A stretch of 64,000 bases of DNA from Thiohalophilus sp031581315 (GCF_031581315.1 NZ_JAVLAZ010000001.1:1-64000); one strand, 5' to 3'. Positions 26,530-38,296 are shown, numbered from the stretch's first letter. The notes: generated by a model not told the origin, from the letters alone. Numbers and translations: made by a program.

Positions 26530-27687
26530 CTATTTCAAATCGGGTTCCGATGAGAGGACTATCTCTTCCATTTCATCGCTGGAATTTTCATTGCGCGTCT
26601 CGTCGATCAAGTCCTCGATTGCTTCATCATACTCATCGACATATTTGGCAAACAGGGATTTATTGCGGGCCTTCATATAGGCATCTTCGCCGGTGATCAT
26701 CTCTGAGTCGACCAGTCGTTGCAAGGCGGTATCCATCAGCTGCATACCTTGCATGGCGCCGCCCTGGATAATGTTTTCCAGCTGCTCGGTCTTGCCTTCG
26801 CGCAGTACATTGGCAATCGCCGGATTGTTGATCATGATCTCGAGTGCGGCAACCCGGCCTTTTCCGTCACTGCGGCGCACCAGTTGCTGGGAGATAATCC
26901 CTACCAGCGAGGTGGAAAGCATGGTGCGCACATAGGCCTCTTCCCCGGAGGGAAAAACGTTGAGGATACGATCCACTGAGGAGGCGGCGGTACTGGTATG
27001 CAGGGTTGCCATCACCAGAATCCCCATTTCCGCCGCGGTAATGGCCAGATGAATGGTTTCCAGATCGCGCAATTCGCCGACCAGAATCACATCCGGATCC
27101 TCGCGCAGGGCGGAATGCAGGGCATTGGCAAATTTGGGCGTGTGATCGCCGACCTCGCGCTGGCTGACCAGGCATTGCTTGTTGTTATGGACAAATTCGA
27201 TCGGATCTTCGATGGTCAGGATGTGACCCTTGCGTTCGGTATTGATGAAATCAACCATCGCCGCCAGCGAGGTCGACTTACCGGAACCGGTCGGGCCGGT
27301 GACCAGAATCAGTCCCTTGCGCTGCCGGGCGAGATTTTTGAGTACCGGCGGCAGGCCCAGATCATTGAGTGATTTGATCTCGGAGGGAATGACGCGGAAT
27401 ACCGCACCAATTCCTGAAAGGTGTTGAAAGACATTGACACGAAAACGGGCAAGATTCTCCGCTTCATAGGCAAAATCGACGCCGTTGTTTTCCTGGAACT
27501 GCTCTTTTTGCGTATCGGACATGATTTCATAAATCAGGTCCTGGGTTTCGTCGGCACTGAGTTCGCGATATTTGATCGCGAATGTATCACCGTTGATTCG
27601 TACGCGTGGCGGGTTACCGGCCACCATGTGCAGGTCGGAACCGTTTTGTTTGACGACCAGTTCCAGGAATGTGTCGATCCTCGCCAT
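26530..27687 (-). CDS. PilT/PilU-family retraction ATPase, paralogue 1
   Basis: 385 residues. A PAS-like N-terminal domain is followed by the RecA-like motor: Walker A GPTGSGKST, Asp box, Walker B DPDVILVGELRD, and His box ATLHTSTA. The extended acidic C-terminus (about 350-385) resembles PilU in length. The region equivalent to PilT AIRNLIRE reads AIANVLREGK, without the first Arg. Lies 5 bp downstream of a second PilT-type gene and upstream of the FHA gene. Probably powers or tunes type IV pilus retraction; whether it is the main PilU cannot be said. Confidence 0.85.
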   Translation of the reverse strand: MARIDTFLELVVKQNGSDLHMVAGNPPRVRINGDTFAIKYRELSADETQDLIYEIMSDTQKEQFQENNGVDFAYEAENLARFRVNVFQHLSGIGAVFRVIPSEIKSLNDLGLPPVLKNLARQRKGLILVTGPTGSGKSTSLAAMVDFINTERKGHILTIEDPIEFVHNNKQCLVSQREVGDHTPKFANALHSALREDPDVILVGELRDLETIHLAITAAEMGILVMATLHTSTAASSVDRILNVFPSGEEAYVRTMLSTSLVGIISQQLVRRSDGKGRVAALEIMINNPAIANVLREGKTEQLENIIQGGAMQGMQLMDTALQRLVDSEMITGEDAYMKARNKSLFAKYVDEYDEAIEDLIDETRNENSSDEMEEIVLSSEPDLK

Positions 27688-27692
27688 ATTCT

Positions 27693-28790
27693 CTATCCAC
27701 CAACGGCCAGGTTAACCTGCGGGAGCAGATCAGGATTAGTCACAAAACGTTGGAACGGTTTTTTATCCTGCGCGTTGATATAGGCGTCATCCGGGTCAAT
27801 TTGCTTATTCTTCAATGCTTCCATCAGTGCCTGGTCCATCAACTGCATCCCCTGTTCCCGTCCGGTCTGCAGCAGGGAAGGGATCTGGAATATCTTGCGA
27901 TGCAAAATCAGGTTGGCGATCGCCGGAGTGTTGAGCATGATTTCGAGAATCGCCTTGCGTCCACGGCCATCAGCGGTACGGACCAGGCGCTGACTGATAA
28001 CCCCTTTTAAATGCTGCGCCAGAAATGTCGCGGTCAGGCCTTTTTGTTCGATCGGCATGGCGTCGATGATCCGATCCAGCGTCTTGACCGCCGAGGTGGT
28101 ATGCAGGGTGCCCAGTACCAGGTGGCCGGTTTCCGCAGCGGTCATGGCCATGGAGATGGTTTCCGGGTCGCGTAACTCGCCAACCAGAATGACATCCGGA
28201 TCTTCACGCAGGGCCGCATGTAGTCCTGCCGCGAAGCTTTTGACATGATTGCCGACGCTGCGCTGTATAACCAGCGATTGTTTACTCTGATGCAGGTATT
28301 CGACCGGATCCTCGAGGGTAATGATATTGAACTTGCGGTTCGCGTTCAGCCAGTCGATCATCGAGGCGAGCGTGGTGGATTTGCCGGTACCGGTGGCACC
28401 GGTGACCAGGAGCATACCCTGATGAGCGTGGAGCATCTTTTCGACAATATCGGGTACATCGAGGTCCTCCATGCTCGGGATGCGGGGTGGAATGATTCGG
28501 AATACCCCGCCGGGCCCACTCAGTTTATGAAACAGGTTGACACGGTAACGCTCGCCTTCGCTGCTTTGATAGGAAATATCCAGATCGCGTCCCTGTTGAT
28601 AGACACTGCGTTGATCCTCGGTCAGGATCTCGTCGATCAGGCTGCCAAGCTCATCGTGACTCAACTCACGATATTTGATGGGTTCCAGATCACCGTACAG
28701 TCTGATCATCGGCGGTACGCCGACGGCCAGATGCACATCGGAAGCGCCCTGTTCGCGACCCAGCTTTAAAAAGGCATCGATGCGGGCCAT
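27693..28790 (-). CDS. PilT/PilU-family retraction ATPase, paralogue 2
   Basis: 365 residues, the same architecture as its neighbour: Walker A GATGTGKSTT, Walker B DPDVILVGELRD, and LGTLHTTSAVKTLDRI. The AIRNLIRE-equivalent motif is AIANLILH, so two charged positions important in PilT are lost. It begins one base after the stop of the kinase gene, strongly suggesting coupled translation. Two motor paralogues in tandem recall pilT-pilU, but both diverge from the PilT signature and the neighbours are not the usual yggS/proC. Confidence 0.85.
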   Translation of the reverse strand: MARIDAFLKLGREQGASDVHLAVGVPPMIRLYGDLEPIKYRELSHDELGSLIDEILTEDQRSVYQQGRDLDISYQSSEGERYRVNLFHKLSGPGGVFRIIPPRIPSMEDLDVPDIVEKMLHAHQGMLLVTGATGTGKSTTLASMIDWLNANRKFNIITLEDPVEYLHQSKQSLVIQRSVGNHVKSFAAGLHAALREDPDVILVGELRDPETISMAMTAAETGHLVLGTLHTTSAVKTLDRIIDAMPIEQKGLTATFLAQHLKGVISQRLVRTADGRGRKAILEIMLNTPAIANLILHRKIFQIPSLLQTGREQGMQLMDQALMEALKNKQIDPDDAYINAQDKKPFQRFVTNPDLLPQVNLAVGG

Positions 28791-28791
28791 A

Positions 28792-31155
28792 TTATGCTGC
28801 CGCCTCCTGTAACAATTTTTCTATATCGTGTTGCAGTTGTTCGATATGCTGATAGCGTTTTTCAGGATCGACGCTGATGGCACGCATAATCACTTGATCG
28901 AGGTTTTCCGAGACCACCGGGTTGATTTCGCTCGGGGGTTTCGCCTTGCCTTCGACATGCTGGAACAAAGTGGCCATGTGGTCCTTGTCCTTGTAGGGCG
29001 GCTTGCCGGTGAACAGCTCATACATGACGATGCCCAGACTGTAGATGTCGGTGCGAATATCGATCTTGCGCCCGCGCACCTGTTCCGGGGCCATGTAGGT
29101 CGGGGTGCCGACCAGAATACCGCTTTTAGTCAGGCGTGCATCGCTCTGGCTGACCGCCGAAGCCAGACCAAAGTCCACGAGTTTAACCACATCGTTATCA
29201 TTGATCAGAATGTTTGCCGGTTTGATATCCCGGTGCACAATCTTGAGATTATGTGCGATGGTTAAACCTTTGCAGACATCGACCAGTAATTTCAGATTGC
29301 GTTTGAAATCGCGGTTTTTCTTCTGTTTGATTTCCTGAGCCAGCGAATGGCTGTCGAAATATTCCATGCTGATGGCGTAGGATTTGCCGAAGGTCAGAAA
29401 ATCATAAATTCGGATCACGTTGGGGTGGGTGATTCGGCGCGTATACCGCATCTCGTGAACAAAACGCTGGATGACACTGTCGTCGGAGGCCATGTGCGGG
29501 TTGAGGAATTTGAGAATAATCTGCTCATGGACCATTTGATCCTCAACCAGTATGACCACGCCAAAGGCACCCTTGCCGACCTGGCGAATCACCTTGTAGC
29601 GCCCTGCAAGAATGCTGTCAGGTTCGAGGATCTCCGGGTCGATATACTGGTTTTCACTGGCCACCCGGGTCGGTCCCGCGGTGGAGGGACTGCTGGCCCC
29701 CATGGACGAGGGCTGGGGCGTACTGCCCGGTTCGTCGCGCCGGGTGATCAGGGTTTGCATGGTCTGATTCGCCACATTCTGGGTTTCCTGATCGCCAGTA
29801 TTGGAGACGATCGTCAGGGCTGCCTCGATATCATCAATATTGTGACTACTGATCAGCGATTCCAGGGCGCGAATGATGGCTTTCTTATTCTTCACCTGGC
29901 TGTTTTGCAGGGCCGCGAGCAGCGGTTTGACGGCCTCCTGACCGCCAAGTCGGGCAATGGCCTGGATCATGCCCGGGGAAGAGTCGGGATAGTTCTGCAG
30001 AACCTCCAGCATCAGGGGCAGGGCGCGTTGCTCCTCCATGTCCGCCAGTGCATCGGCGGCGCGTTCGCGTACCCACCAGTCGCTGTCCTTGAGTGCTTCA
30101 AGCAGGTGATTGACAGCGCGATCATCCTTGAGCTTGTTCATGATTTCCACGGCCGAACGGCGCAGGAACTCGTCGTCGCTTTTGATCAGCCCCAGTACGG
30201 CGTTGATGACATTGTCCCCGCCGATCGTGGCCAGGGCATCGGCGGCGCGGGAACGGACCCACCAGTCCTTGTCGCGCAGGGCATTGAACAGGTCGGTGAT
30301 GGCGGCTTCGCTGCCGACATTGTTCAGCACTTCCACCGCTGCGCGGCGAATATCTTCTGAATCGTCCTGCAGCATTTCGATCAGGTATTTGACAATATGC
30401 GGATCGTTGATGTGGCTCAGAGCCTCGATCGCCTTGCTCTGGATATTGAAATCGGGATCCCTGAGCATCTGGGTGAGGGGCCGCGCCGAAATCGGCACGC
30501 TGAGTTTACTCAGCGAGGTGAGGGCGGCCAGACGAACCGCCTTGCTGCTGTCCTGCAGACGATCCAGTAGCACATCGCGGGATCGTTCATTGTCAAAGCG
30601 CCCCAATATCATGGCCAGTTGCTGGCGGACATACTGGTCTTCATGCTCCAGTGCTTTAATCAGATCCGTCTGCATGCTGTGATCGGCGATATCATTGAGA
30701 ATATGAAACACCAGCTGCTGGGTGTTACGATCGGATTTATCCAGCTGTTTGAGCAGTTTCTTGCGATCCAGCTGCTTGCGCTGGGCATGCAGGATTTTGA
30801 GCAGAGCGGCCTTGGGGATATCCGGGTCAGTTAACAGGTCAAACAACTTGTTCGGATCGTAACGGTTGGACTGGCTCATGACGCTACTAACACCGGCCAC
30901 GACACGCTTGCTGTCGTCACGTAGTGCGTCGATGAATTTTTTCAGTGTCTTGTTGTCCAGCTGGTTGAGCAGCAGGGTGTCGATAGCCGGATTGGGATAG
31001 GATTCATCGAAGGCATCGATCAGCTTGTCGATGACCGACGGTCCGGCATCCTTGAGATCACGGAAGGCTTCCTTGAATTCGAGCGAGCTGGGGTGCTGGC
31101 CGGAAACCAGCACATCGATTGCCTTGTTGGTTTTTAGCGAGTTGAACAGACCCAT
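28792..31155 (-). CDS. HEAT-repeat Ser/Thr protein kinase
   Basis: 787 residues. Residues about 1-480 are a run of HEAT/PBS-type repeats with recurring units such as VRSRAADALATIGG and VRERAADALADMEE. A low-complexity Ser/Pro/Thr linker follows, then a complete Hanks-type kinase: GKGAFGVV glycine loop, K549, catalytic HRDIKPAN with D643, DFG with D661, and GTPTYMAPEQ. No membrane helix was seen, so it is likely cytoplasmic. It precedes two pilus-type ATPases and a double-FHA protein in one operon, which suggests Thr phosphorylation controlling pilus motor activity. Confidence 0.9.
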   Translation of the reverse strand: MGLFNSLKTNKAIDVLVSGQHPSSLEFKEAFRDLKDAGPSVIDKLIDAFDESYPNPAIDTLLLNQLDNKTLKKFIDALRDDSKRVVAGVSSVMSQSNRYDPNKLFDLLTDPDIPKAALLKILHAQRKQLDRKKLLKQLDKSDRNTQQLVFHILNDIADHSMQTDLIKALEHEDQYVRQQLAMILGRFDNERSRDVLLDRLQDSSKAVRLAALTSLSKLSVPISARPLTQMLRDPDFNIQSKAIEALSHINDPHIVKYLIEMLQDDSEDIRRAAVEVLNNVGSEAAITDLFNALRDKDWWVRSRAADALATIGGDNVINAVLGLIKSDDEFLRRSAVEIMNKLKDDRAVNHLLEALKDSDWWVRERAADALADMEEQRALPLMLEVLQNYPDSSPGMIQAIARLGGQEAVKPLLAALQNSQVKNKKAIIRALESLISSHNIDDIEAALTIVSNTGDQETQNVANQTMQTLITRRDEPGSTPQPSSMGASSPSTAGPTRVASENQYIDPEILEPDSILAGRYKVIRQVGKGAFGVVILVEDQMVHEQIILKFLNPHMASDDSVIQRFVHEMRYTRRITHPNVIRIYDFLTFGKSYAISMEYFDSHSLAQEIKQKKNRDFKRNLKLLVDVCKGLTIAHNLKIVHRDIKPANILINDNDVVKLVDFGLASAVSQSDARLTKSGILVGTPTYMAPEQVRGRKIDIRTDIYSLGIVMYELFTGKPPYKDKDHMATLFQHVEGKAKPPSEINPVVSENLDQVIMRAISVDPEKRYQHIEQLQHDIEKLLQEAAA

Positions 31156-31193
31156 TACACTCGGTCACTCATTGCCCGTTATAGTTAATCATG

Positions 31194-31673
31194 TCAGTGG
31201 GTCTCATCCGACGGACTGACGTAATTGATAAATGCCTTGTTGATTAAGCAGACTTCCGTGTCGGAAAGGTACAACCGAATGAAGCGGGCTTTTTCCCTGT
31301 TCAGATAATCGAACAGCCTGGCCCGTTCGGGCGGGAGTGTTTCGCGAATTGTTCCTTCGAGTATTGAACCATCCATCAGATGAATGGTGCAAGGGATAAT
31401 GGTTTGTTCGCCGAGCGCGTCGTTGTTCTCCTCTTGCTCGTACTCCACCCGGATGAGGCTGGTACGGTTGTAAAAGCGCAACTGTTCCGGCTTGTGCAGC
31501 CGAACGACGACAAACGGGCTGTCCTGGTTCAGTACCTCGATGGGTTCTTCCTGACCGGCGTGTTCATGGCTCTGTTCCAGCAGGAACAGGGAGCCTTTGA
31601 CCAGGCCGTCGGGGTTGACCCATAGCGAAACTTCTTTTTCGGTTTTCGGAACCTTGAGAATCCTGGCCTTCAC
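31194..31673 (-). CDS. Conserved hypothetical protein, first gene of the kinase/ATPase operon
   Basis: 159 residues from a GTG at 31673, chosen because AAGGAG lies 7 bases upstream; the frame is open 22 codons further but without a ribosome site. The sequence is mostly beta: VSLWVNPDGLVKG, PFVVVRLHKPEQLRFYNR, IPCTIHLMDGSILEGTI. The second half has an Sm-like or PilZ-like flavour (DGS turn, then FIRLYLSDTEVCLINKAFI), but no family can be named. It ends 38 bp before the kinase start. Confidence 0.55.
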   Translation of the reverse strand: MKARILKVPKTEKEVSLWVNPDGLVKGSLFLLEQSHEHAGQEEPIEVLNQDSPFVVVRLHKPEQLRFYNRTSLIRVEYEQEENNDALGEQTIIPCTIHLMDGSILEGTIRETLPPERARLFDYLNREKARFIRLYLSDTEVCLINKAFINYVSPSDETH

Positions 31674-31992
31674 GCATGCTCCTTGGTTCTTATTGGTTTG
31701 GCGCCTGTTGCTATTATCTCCGGACTCTGAAATTATCAAAAATCCCAGAGGCGGGATAATTCAATGAAATTGTTAACAAAATGTTAATATGCTGGACCAC
31801 TTCCCGATATAAGGGTTTACCCTAATCATGGTTATTGTTCTGGCTATCGCAGAAACCCTCTGATTATTTTAACCCTATTTCGGCGTGATATCCTCATCCA
31901 TTAAAGTAATATGAAAAAAGTAGCATTTTCTCAAGCCGGTTTGCCGCTGCGTCTTATGCGGTCTCTGTTGTTGTGCACCAGGTTGGAACACC
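31674..31992. other. Divergent intergenic region between kinase operon and HD-GYP gene
   Basis: AT-rich, no gene seen. It holds direct TGTTAA repeats around 31772-31790 and the 16-base element shared with 16365-16380. It probably contains promoters for both directions; no clear -35/-10 pair can be assigned. Confidence 0.5.
31807..31822. repeat. Intergenic element ATATAAGGGTTTACCC, copy 2
   Basis: Identical to 16365-16380. Followed after five bases by ATGGTTA, also seen after copy 1. Confidence 0.45.
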
Positions 31993-33993
<2,001 letters not shown>

Positions 33994-33997
33994 GTCT

Positions 33998-34597
33998 TTA
34001 TTGAACCGGTTTCAGNNNNNNNNNNNNNNNNNNNNNNNNNNNNNNNNNNNNNNNNNNNNNNNNNNNNNNNNNNNNNNNNNNNNNNNNNNNNNNNNNNNNN
34101 NNNNNNNNNNNNNNNGAGGCGAAGTGGCGGCGCCAGTAGGGATCGCGCAGGTTGGCGACGCTGACGGTTTTACCGCTGGAAGGGGCGTGGATAAAGCGGT
34201 TGTTTCCCAGGTAGATCCCGACGTGGGAGACGAAGCGGTTGTATTTGGTGCTGAAGAAGACCAGATCGCCGGGCCGCAGGAACCGGCTGGGGATGGCCTG
34301 GACCTGCCGGTATTGCTGACCGGTAGTCCGGGCAATTTCGAGGCCGGCCTGCTGATAGGCGTATTGCACCAGGCCACTGCAATCAAAACCGTGGCGGGGA
34401 GACTCGCCACCATAGCGATAGGGCGTTCCGAGCAGGTCGCGCGCAATTTCCACCACTTTTTCCCGATCACCGCCGCTGTCGGCGCTGCGATGCAGCGTCA
34501 TACCGCAGCCAGACAGCATCAGCAGCGCCAGGGTTGCCAGCAGCAGGGTGCGCGGTCCTGCCAGCGGAGCGGATTGTGGGTATCGGAATCGCATCAT
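33998..34597 (-). CDS. NlpC/P60 lipoprotein, peptidoglycan endopeptidase (interrupted by assembly gap)
   Basis: Signal and lipobox LLMLSGC put the lipidated Cys at 31. The NlpC/P60 domain has catalytic C73 in FDCSGLVQYA, H125 in SHVGIYLGNN and H137 in RFIHAPSSG. This is the Spr/MepS type that cleaves peptide cross-links. The readable coding part is 34116-34597. The next 100 bases are N, so the last residues and the stop at 33998 depend on a gap of unknown true length. The domain is essentially complete before the gap. Confidence 0.82.
   Translation of the reverse strand: MMRFRYPQSAPLAGPRTLLLATLALLMLSGCGMTLHRSADSGGDREKVVEIARDLLGTPYRYGGESPRHGFDCSGLVQYAYQQAGLEIARTTGQQYRQVQAIPSRFLRPGDLVFFSTKYNRFVSHVGIYLGNNRFIHAPSSGKTVSVANLRDPYWRRHFAXXXXXXXXXXXXXXXXXXXXXXXXXXXXXXXXXXLKPVQ
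34016..34115. other. Assembly gap (100 N)
   Basis: Exactly 100 undetermined bases, the usual placeholder for a gap of unknown size. It falls in the 3' end of the NlpC/P60 gene. Confidence 0.98.
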
Positions 34598-34787
34598 CTC
34601 TCTCCAGACCCTGTTTTTAGCCTATCCGGCTGTTGCGGTCAATTATTTTGAGCATAATCAGGGACTTCAAACAGATTTTTAACGTACTCTGAAAACTGTG
34701 ACGAGCGTCAGTTTTGTGTATCCGAATTTAAATTAGCGGCCGACACGGTGCTCTTTTGAGCAGTTTTTGCGCTAAAATAGAAAACGT

Positions 34788-35168
34788 ATGGATATCAACA
34801 GCCTCCAGCACAATCTGTTCCCGCGCCAGGTGAATCCGGCGCGCGGCTCCGATCAGCAGCGTCGCGATCAGGGGCGGGATATGCAGGAGCAGCTGCAACA
34901 GGCCGAGGCCCGTCAGCGCGCCTCCGACACGGCGCGCGCCTCACAGAATCAGGAACTGTGGCGTCCCGAACGCCGGCTGGACGGCCGTCTGGTCCGGCTG
35001 GGGCCTGCCCATGGCCCGATCAGTGATAGCGAGCAGGCACGCAGCAACCTGATGCGCGAAAAAATTGCTCGCACCTATGCACCTGAACAGGCAAAACGCC
35101 TCGACCCGTCTGCCTCCACTACCCGGGAGACGTCAGCCAGCCGCGCTTCGCTGGATCTGGTCGTCTGA
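34788..35168 (+). CDS. Hypothetical protein, hydrophilic
   Basis: 126 residues, rich in Arg, Gln and Asp, no signal peptide or membrane helix. A helical middle (QQRRDQGRDMQEQLQQAEAR) and an N-terminus MDINSLQHNLFPRQVNP with no recognised domain. A TAAAAT at about 34771 could be its -10; the Shine-Dalgarno is poor. Codon use resembles the flanking genes. Function unknown. Confidence 0.5.
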   Translation: MDINSLQHNLFPRQVNPARGSDQQRRDQGRDMQEQLQQAEARQRASDTARASQNQELWRPERRLDGRLVRLGPAHGPISDSEQARSNLMREKIARTYAPEQAKRLDPSASTTRETSASRASLDLVV

Positions 35169-35308
35169 GTGGGATCGCAATTTGCGTGGCATCCGGCCAC
35201 TCCCATGACAGCCCCCGCGGCTTGATATGCTTTATACTGATGTCTTTGGTTATCCGGGATGTTTTCGCTGCCGGATCGAAGGAGCCTGTTCGGGTCTGTT
35301 AGTCGCTT

Positions 35309-37666
35309 ATGCCACGTCGTAAATCTGTCGCCCCACGCCGTAAACGTTCATCCCGGCCCAAACGCTCGCGCAAGAGCCCCGCGCGTAAATCGCCGGGGCG
35401 TTTTCGCTGGCGCTATCTGTTTGCCGGCCTGCTGATCGTTCTGGTCGGCTATGTGGCCTATCTCGATTTCACCATTCGCACGCACTTCGAAGGCAAACGC
35501 TGGGCGCTACCGGCCAGGGTGTATGCCCGGGCACTGGAAATTTATCCGGGCCAGAGCCTGACACCGGCGCAACTGGAGCGTGAACTGACATTACTCGGTT
35601 ATCGTGACAATGCCGCCAGCCGGGCGGTGGGCAATTACACCCGCCACGGCGATCGACTCCGTTTTACCACCCGGGCATTTCAGTTCTGGGACGGGCGGGA
35701 ACCCTCGCGTCAGGTGACGGTGCGGTTCGATAACGGGACGATCACGCGCCTGCAGGATCAATACGGTGGTGAGTTGAATTTGTTGCGTCTTGAGCCACCG
35801 ACCATTGGCGGCATCTATCCGCATCATCGCGAGGAGCGGGTATTGGTGCGTCTGCTCGACGTGCCCCCCTTGCTGCAGCAGGCGCTGGTCGCGGTGGAGG
35901 ATCGCCAGTTTTATGAACACTGGGGACTCGATCCCCGGGCGATCGCCCGCGCCTTGCTGGCCAATCTGCGAGCCGGACGCACTGTCCAGGGTGGCAGCAC
36001 ATTGACCCAGCAACTGGTCAAAAACTTCTTTTTGACCAACGAACGCACGCTGTGGCGCAAGGCCAACGAGGCGGTTATGGCGTTGCTGCTGGACTGGCAT
36101 TATCCCAAGACCGAGATCCTCGAAGCCTATATCAACGAAATCTATCTGGGCCAGGATGGAGAGCGCGCGATTCACGGTTTTGGCCTGGCGGCCCGGTTTT
36201 ATTTCGACAAACCGCTGGCGGCGCTGGAAGCGAACGAGATCGCCACCCTCGTGGCGCTGGCGCGAGGACCGTCCTATTACCATCCCGAGCGCCATGCGCA
36301 GCGTTTGCTGGCGCGTCGCAACCGCATTATCGATATTCTGGAACAGGACGGGGGGCTCGATCCGGCCAGGGCGCAACAGGCGCGTGATGCCCCGTTAGGC
36401 GTGGTCGCCGGCAAACCGGGGGCGATCTCCGATCATCCCGCCTTCATGGATCTGGTGCGTCGGCAATTGCGCGAGCAGTATCGTCAGCAGGATCTCACTT
36501 CCGAAGGGCTGCAAATCTTTACCACCCTGGATCCGGCCATCCAGCAGCAAGCGGAACAGAGTCTGAGCCGGCAGATTGCCCGGCTGGATCGGCAACGCAA
36601 TCTGTCCGGCACACTCCAGGGCGCCGTGGTGATCACCCGTGCCGGCGGGGGCGAAATCCTGGCTCTGGTCGGGGATCGCAACGCCCGTTACGCCGGCTTC
36701 AACCGGGCACTGGATGCCTCTCGTCCAATTGGGTCGTTGATCAAACCGGCAGTGTATCTGACCGCGCTGGCGCAGCCGCAGAACTATACCCTGGCCACGC
36801 TGATCGACGATTCACCCATTACCCTGCAGGCGGACAACGGGACGCGCTGGTCACCGCGTAACTATAGCGGTGAATCGCACGGTCAGGTGCCGCTTTTCAC
36901 GGCGTTAATCAATTCGTATAACCAGGCGACTGTCCGGCTGGGCATGACCCTGGGGTTTGAGCCGATTGCCGAGACCCTGCGCCGGCTCGGGGCGACGCGC
37001 GACATCCCGGCGTACCCGTCCATGTTACTCGGTGCAGTTAATTTCACGCCCTATGAGGTGGCCGGGATGTATCAGACTCTGGCCGCCGGCGGTTTTCGCA
37101 GCCCCCTGCGGGTCATTCGCGAGGTACTCACCGCCGACGGTGAACCGCTGCGTCGCTATCCGGTCCAGGTGGAACAGACCCTGGACGGCAAAACGGTACA
37201 GGTGCTTAACAGCGCCCTGCAGGAGGTGCCACGCCAGGGAACCGCCCGGGCACTGCGGAATCACTTGCCGGAAGGTTCGCGTGTGGCCGGCAAGACCGGT
37301 ACCACCGACGATTTGCGCGACAGCTGGTTCGCCGGCTTCAATGCCAGTCATCTGGGGGTGGTCTGGCTGGGGCGGGATGACAACCAGCCAACCGGCCTGA
37401 CCGGGGCCAGCGGGGCGTTGCGCGTCTGGGGTGAGATTTTTGCCGAGCTGCCGGGGCAGCCACTGGAACCGCTGCCGCACAAAGAGCTCGAGTATCACTG
37501 GATCGATCCCCGCTCCGGCCGGATCAGCGAGCCGGGGTGTCCCGGGGCGGCCTATCTGGCCTTTATCAAGGGCACCGCGCCACAGCAAAAAAGTGACTGT
37601 GCCGGCGGGGGCGAGCGCCGCCAATCGAACAATCCGTTTAACTGGTTCAAGGGGCTGTTTCAATGA
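35309..37666 (+). CDS. mrcB: Penicillin-binding protein 1B, bifunctional transglycosylase/transpeptidase
   Basis: 785 residues. A basic cytoplasmic head (about 1-32) and one membrane anchor (about 35-52) lead to a UB2H-type domain. The GT51 glycosyltransferase has catalytic E197 in VAVEDRQFYEHWG and GGSTLTQQLVKN. The transpeptidase has S476 in RPIGSLIKP, SYN in INSYNQATV and KTG in AGKTGTTDD. It polymerises and cross-links peptidoglycan at the inner membrane. The next gene, a TPR lipoprotein, overlaps its stop by 4 bp. Confidence 0.95.
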   Translation: MPRRKSVAPRRKRSSRPKRSRKSPARKSPGRFRWRYLFAGLLIVLVGYVAYLDFTIRTHFEGKRWALPARVYARALEIYPGQSLTPAQLERELTLLGYRDNAASRAVGNYTRHGDRLRFTTRAFQFWDGREPSRQVTVRFDNGTITRLQDQYGGELNLLRLEPPTIGGIYPHHREERVLVRLLDVPPLLQQALVAVEDRQFYEHWGLDPRAIARALLANLRAGRTVQGGSTLTQQLVKNFFLTNERTLWRKANEAVMALLLDWHYPKTEILEAYINEIYLGQDGERAIHGFGLAARFYFDKPLAALEANEIATLVALARGPSYYHPERHAQRLLARRNRIIDILEQDGGLDPARAQQARDAPLGVVAGKPGAISDHPAFMDLVRRQLREQYRQQDLTSEGLQIFTTLDPAIQQQAEQSLSRQIARLDRQRNLSGTLQGAVVITRAGGGEILALVGDRNARYAGFNRALDASRPIGSLIKPAVYLTALAQPQNYTLATLIDDSPITLQADNGTRWSPRNYSGESHGQVPLFTALINSYNQATVRLGMTLGFEPIAETLRRLGATRDIPAYPSMLLGAVNFTPYEVAGMYQTLAAGGFRSPLRVIREVLTADGEPLRRYPVQVEQTLDGKTVQVLNSALQEVPRQGTARALRNHLPEGSRVAGKTGTTDDLRDSWFAGFNASHLGVVWLGRDDNQPTGLTGASGALRVWGEIFAELPGQPLEPLPHKELEYHWIDPRSGRISEPGCPGAAYLAFIKGTAPQQKSDCAGGGERRQSNNPFNWFKGLFQ

Positions 37667-38130
37667 ACATGATCCGACCGTTTTCGTTATTTCTGCTGAT
37701 CGTACTGCTCGGGGCCTGTGCCAGCGCCCCGGATTCGGGATCGGGGCTGGAGGTCGGGGAACAGCCGGCTACCCAGGTGCGACCCGCCACCGGCACCAGC
37801 CGGCCGGTCCTGGCGCTGCTCGAGCAGGCCAACCAGGCCGCGCGCCAGGGCGAACTGGCGGTCGCCGAGGCGCGCCTGGAGCGGGCACTGCGTATTGAGC
37901 CGCGCAATGCCGTGTTGTGGTACTACATGGCCAAACTCCGTTTACATCAGGGGCGTCTGGAGGAAGCGGCCGGGCTGGCTGCCAAATCCAACAGCCTGGA
38001 CCGGCGCGATAATCGCCGGCTGCAGGCGGATAACTGGCGCATCATTGCCCATGCCCGTCATCAGTCGGGGGACGAGTCCGGCGCCCGCGATGCCGAGCAA
38101 CGCGCCAGGGCATTATCGAGTGATGACTGA
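37663..38130 (+). CDS. TPR-containing lipoprotein, possible PBP1b partner
   Basis: 155 residues. Signal with lipobox LLGACAS (Cys about 19), a Pro/Thr/Ser linker, then two to three TPR-like helix pairs (ARQGELAVAEARLERALRIEP, AVLWYYMAKLRLHQGRLEEA). Translation is coupled to mrcB (ATGA overlap). In gammaproteobacteria outer-membrane lipoproteins activate PBP1b (LpoB in enterics); this is not LpoB by sequence, but the arrangement suggests a functional equivalent. That is inference. Confidence 0.75.
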   Translation: MNMIRPFSLFLLIVLLGACASAPDSGSGLEVGEQPATQVRPATGTSRPVLALLEQANQAARQGELAVAEARLERALRIEPRNAVLWYYMAKLRLHQGRLEEAAGLAAKSNSLDRRDNRRLQADNWRIIAHARHQSGDESGARDAEQRARALSSDD

Positions 38131-38296
38131 AGAGATGTTCCGGATACCTGAATCGTTTGACTTAAATCGATACGGATATCCGGAACGCTGATTCAGACTT
38201 TCAGTAATGAGGCGCGGGGGTGGTTAGTGCAGCGCACGCCCCAAGTGCAGCAGAGTGCGTTACAATGGCGGCATTTTCTGTGAGCGGGTGGCCGGT

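Noticed and set aside
29347..30360. 337-codon plus-strand open frame opposite the HEAT-kinase gene
   Set aside because: Shadow frame; the HEAT repeats and kinase motifs are on the minus strand.
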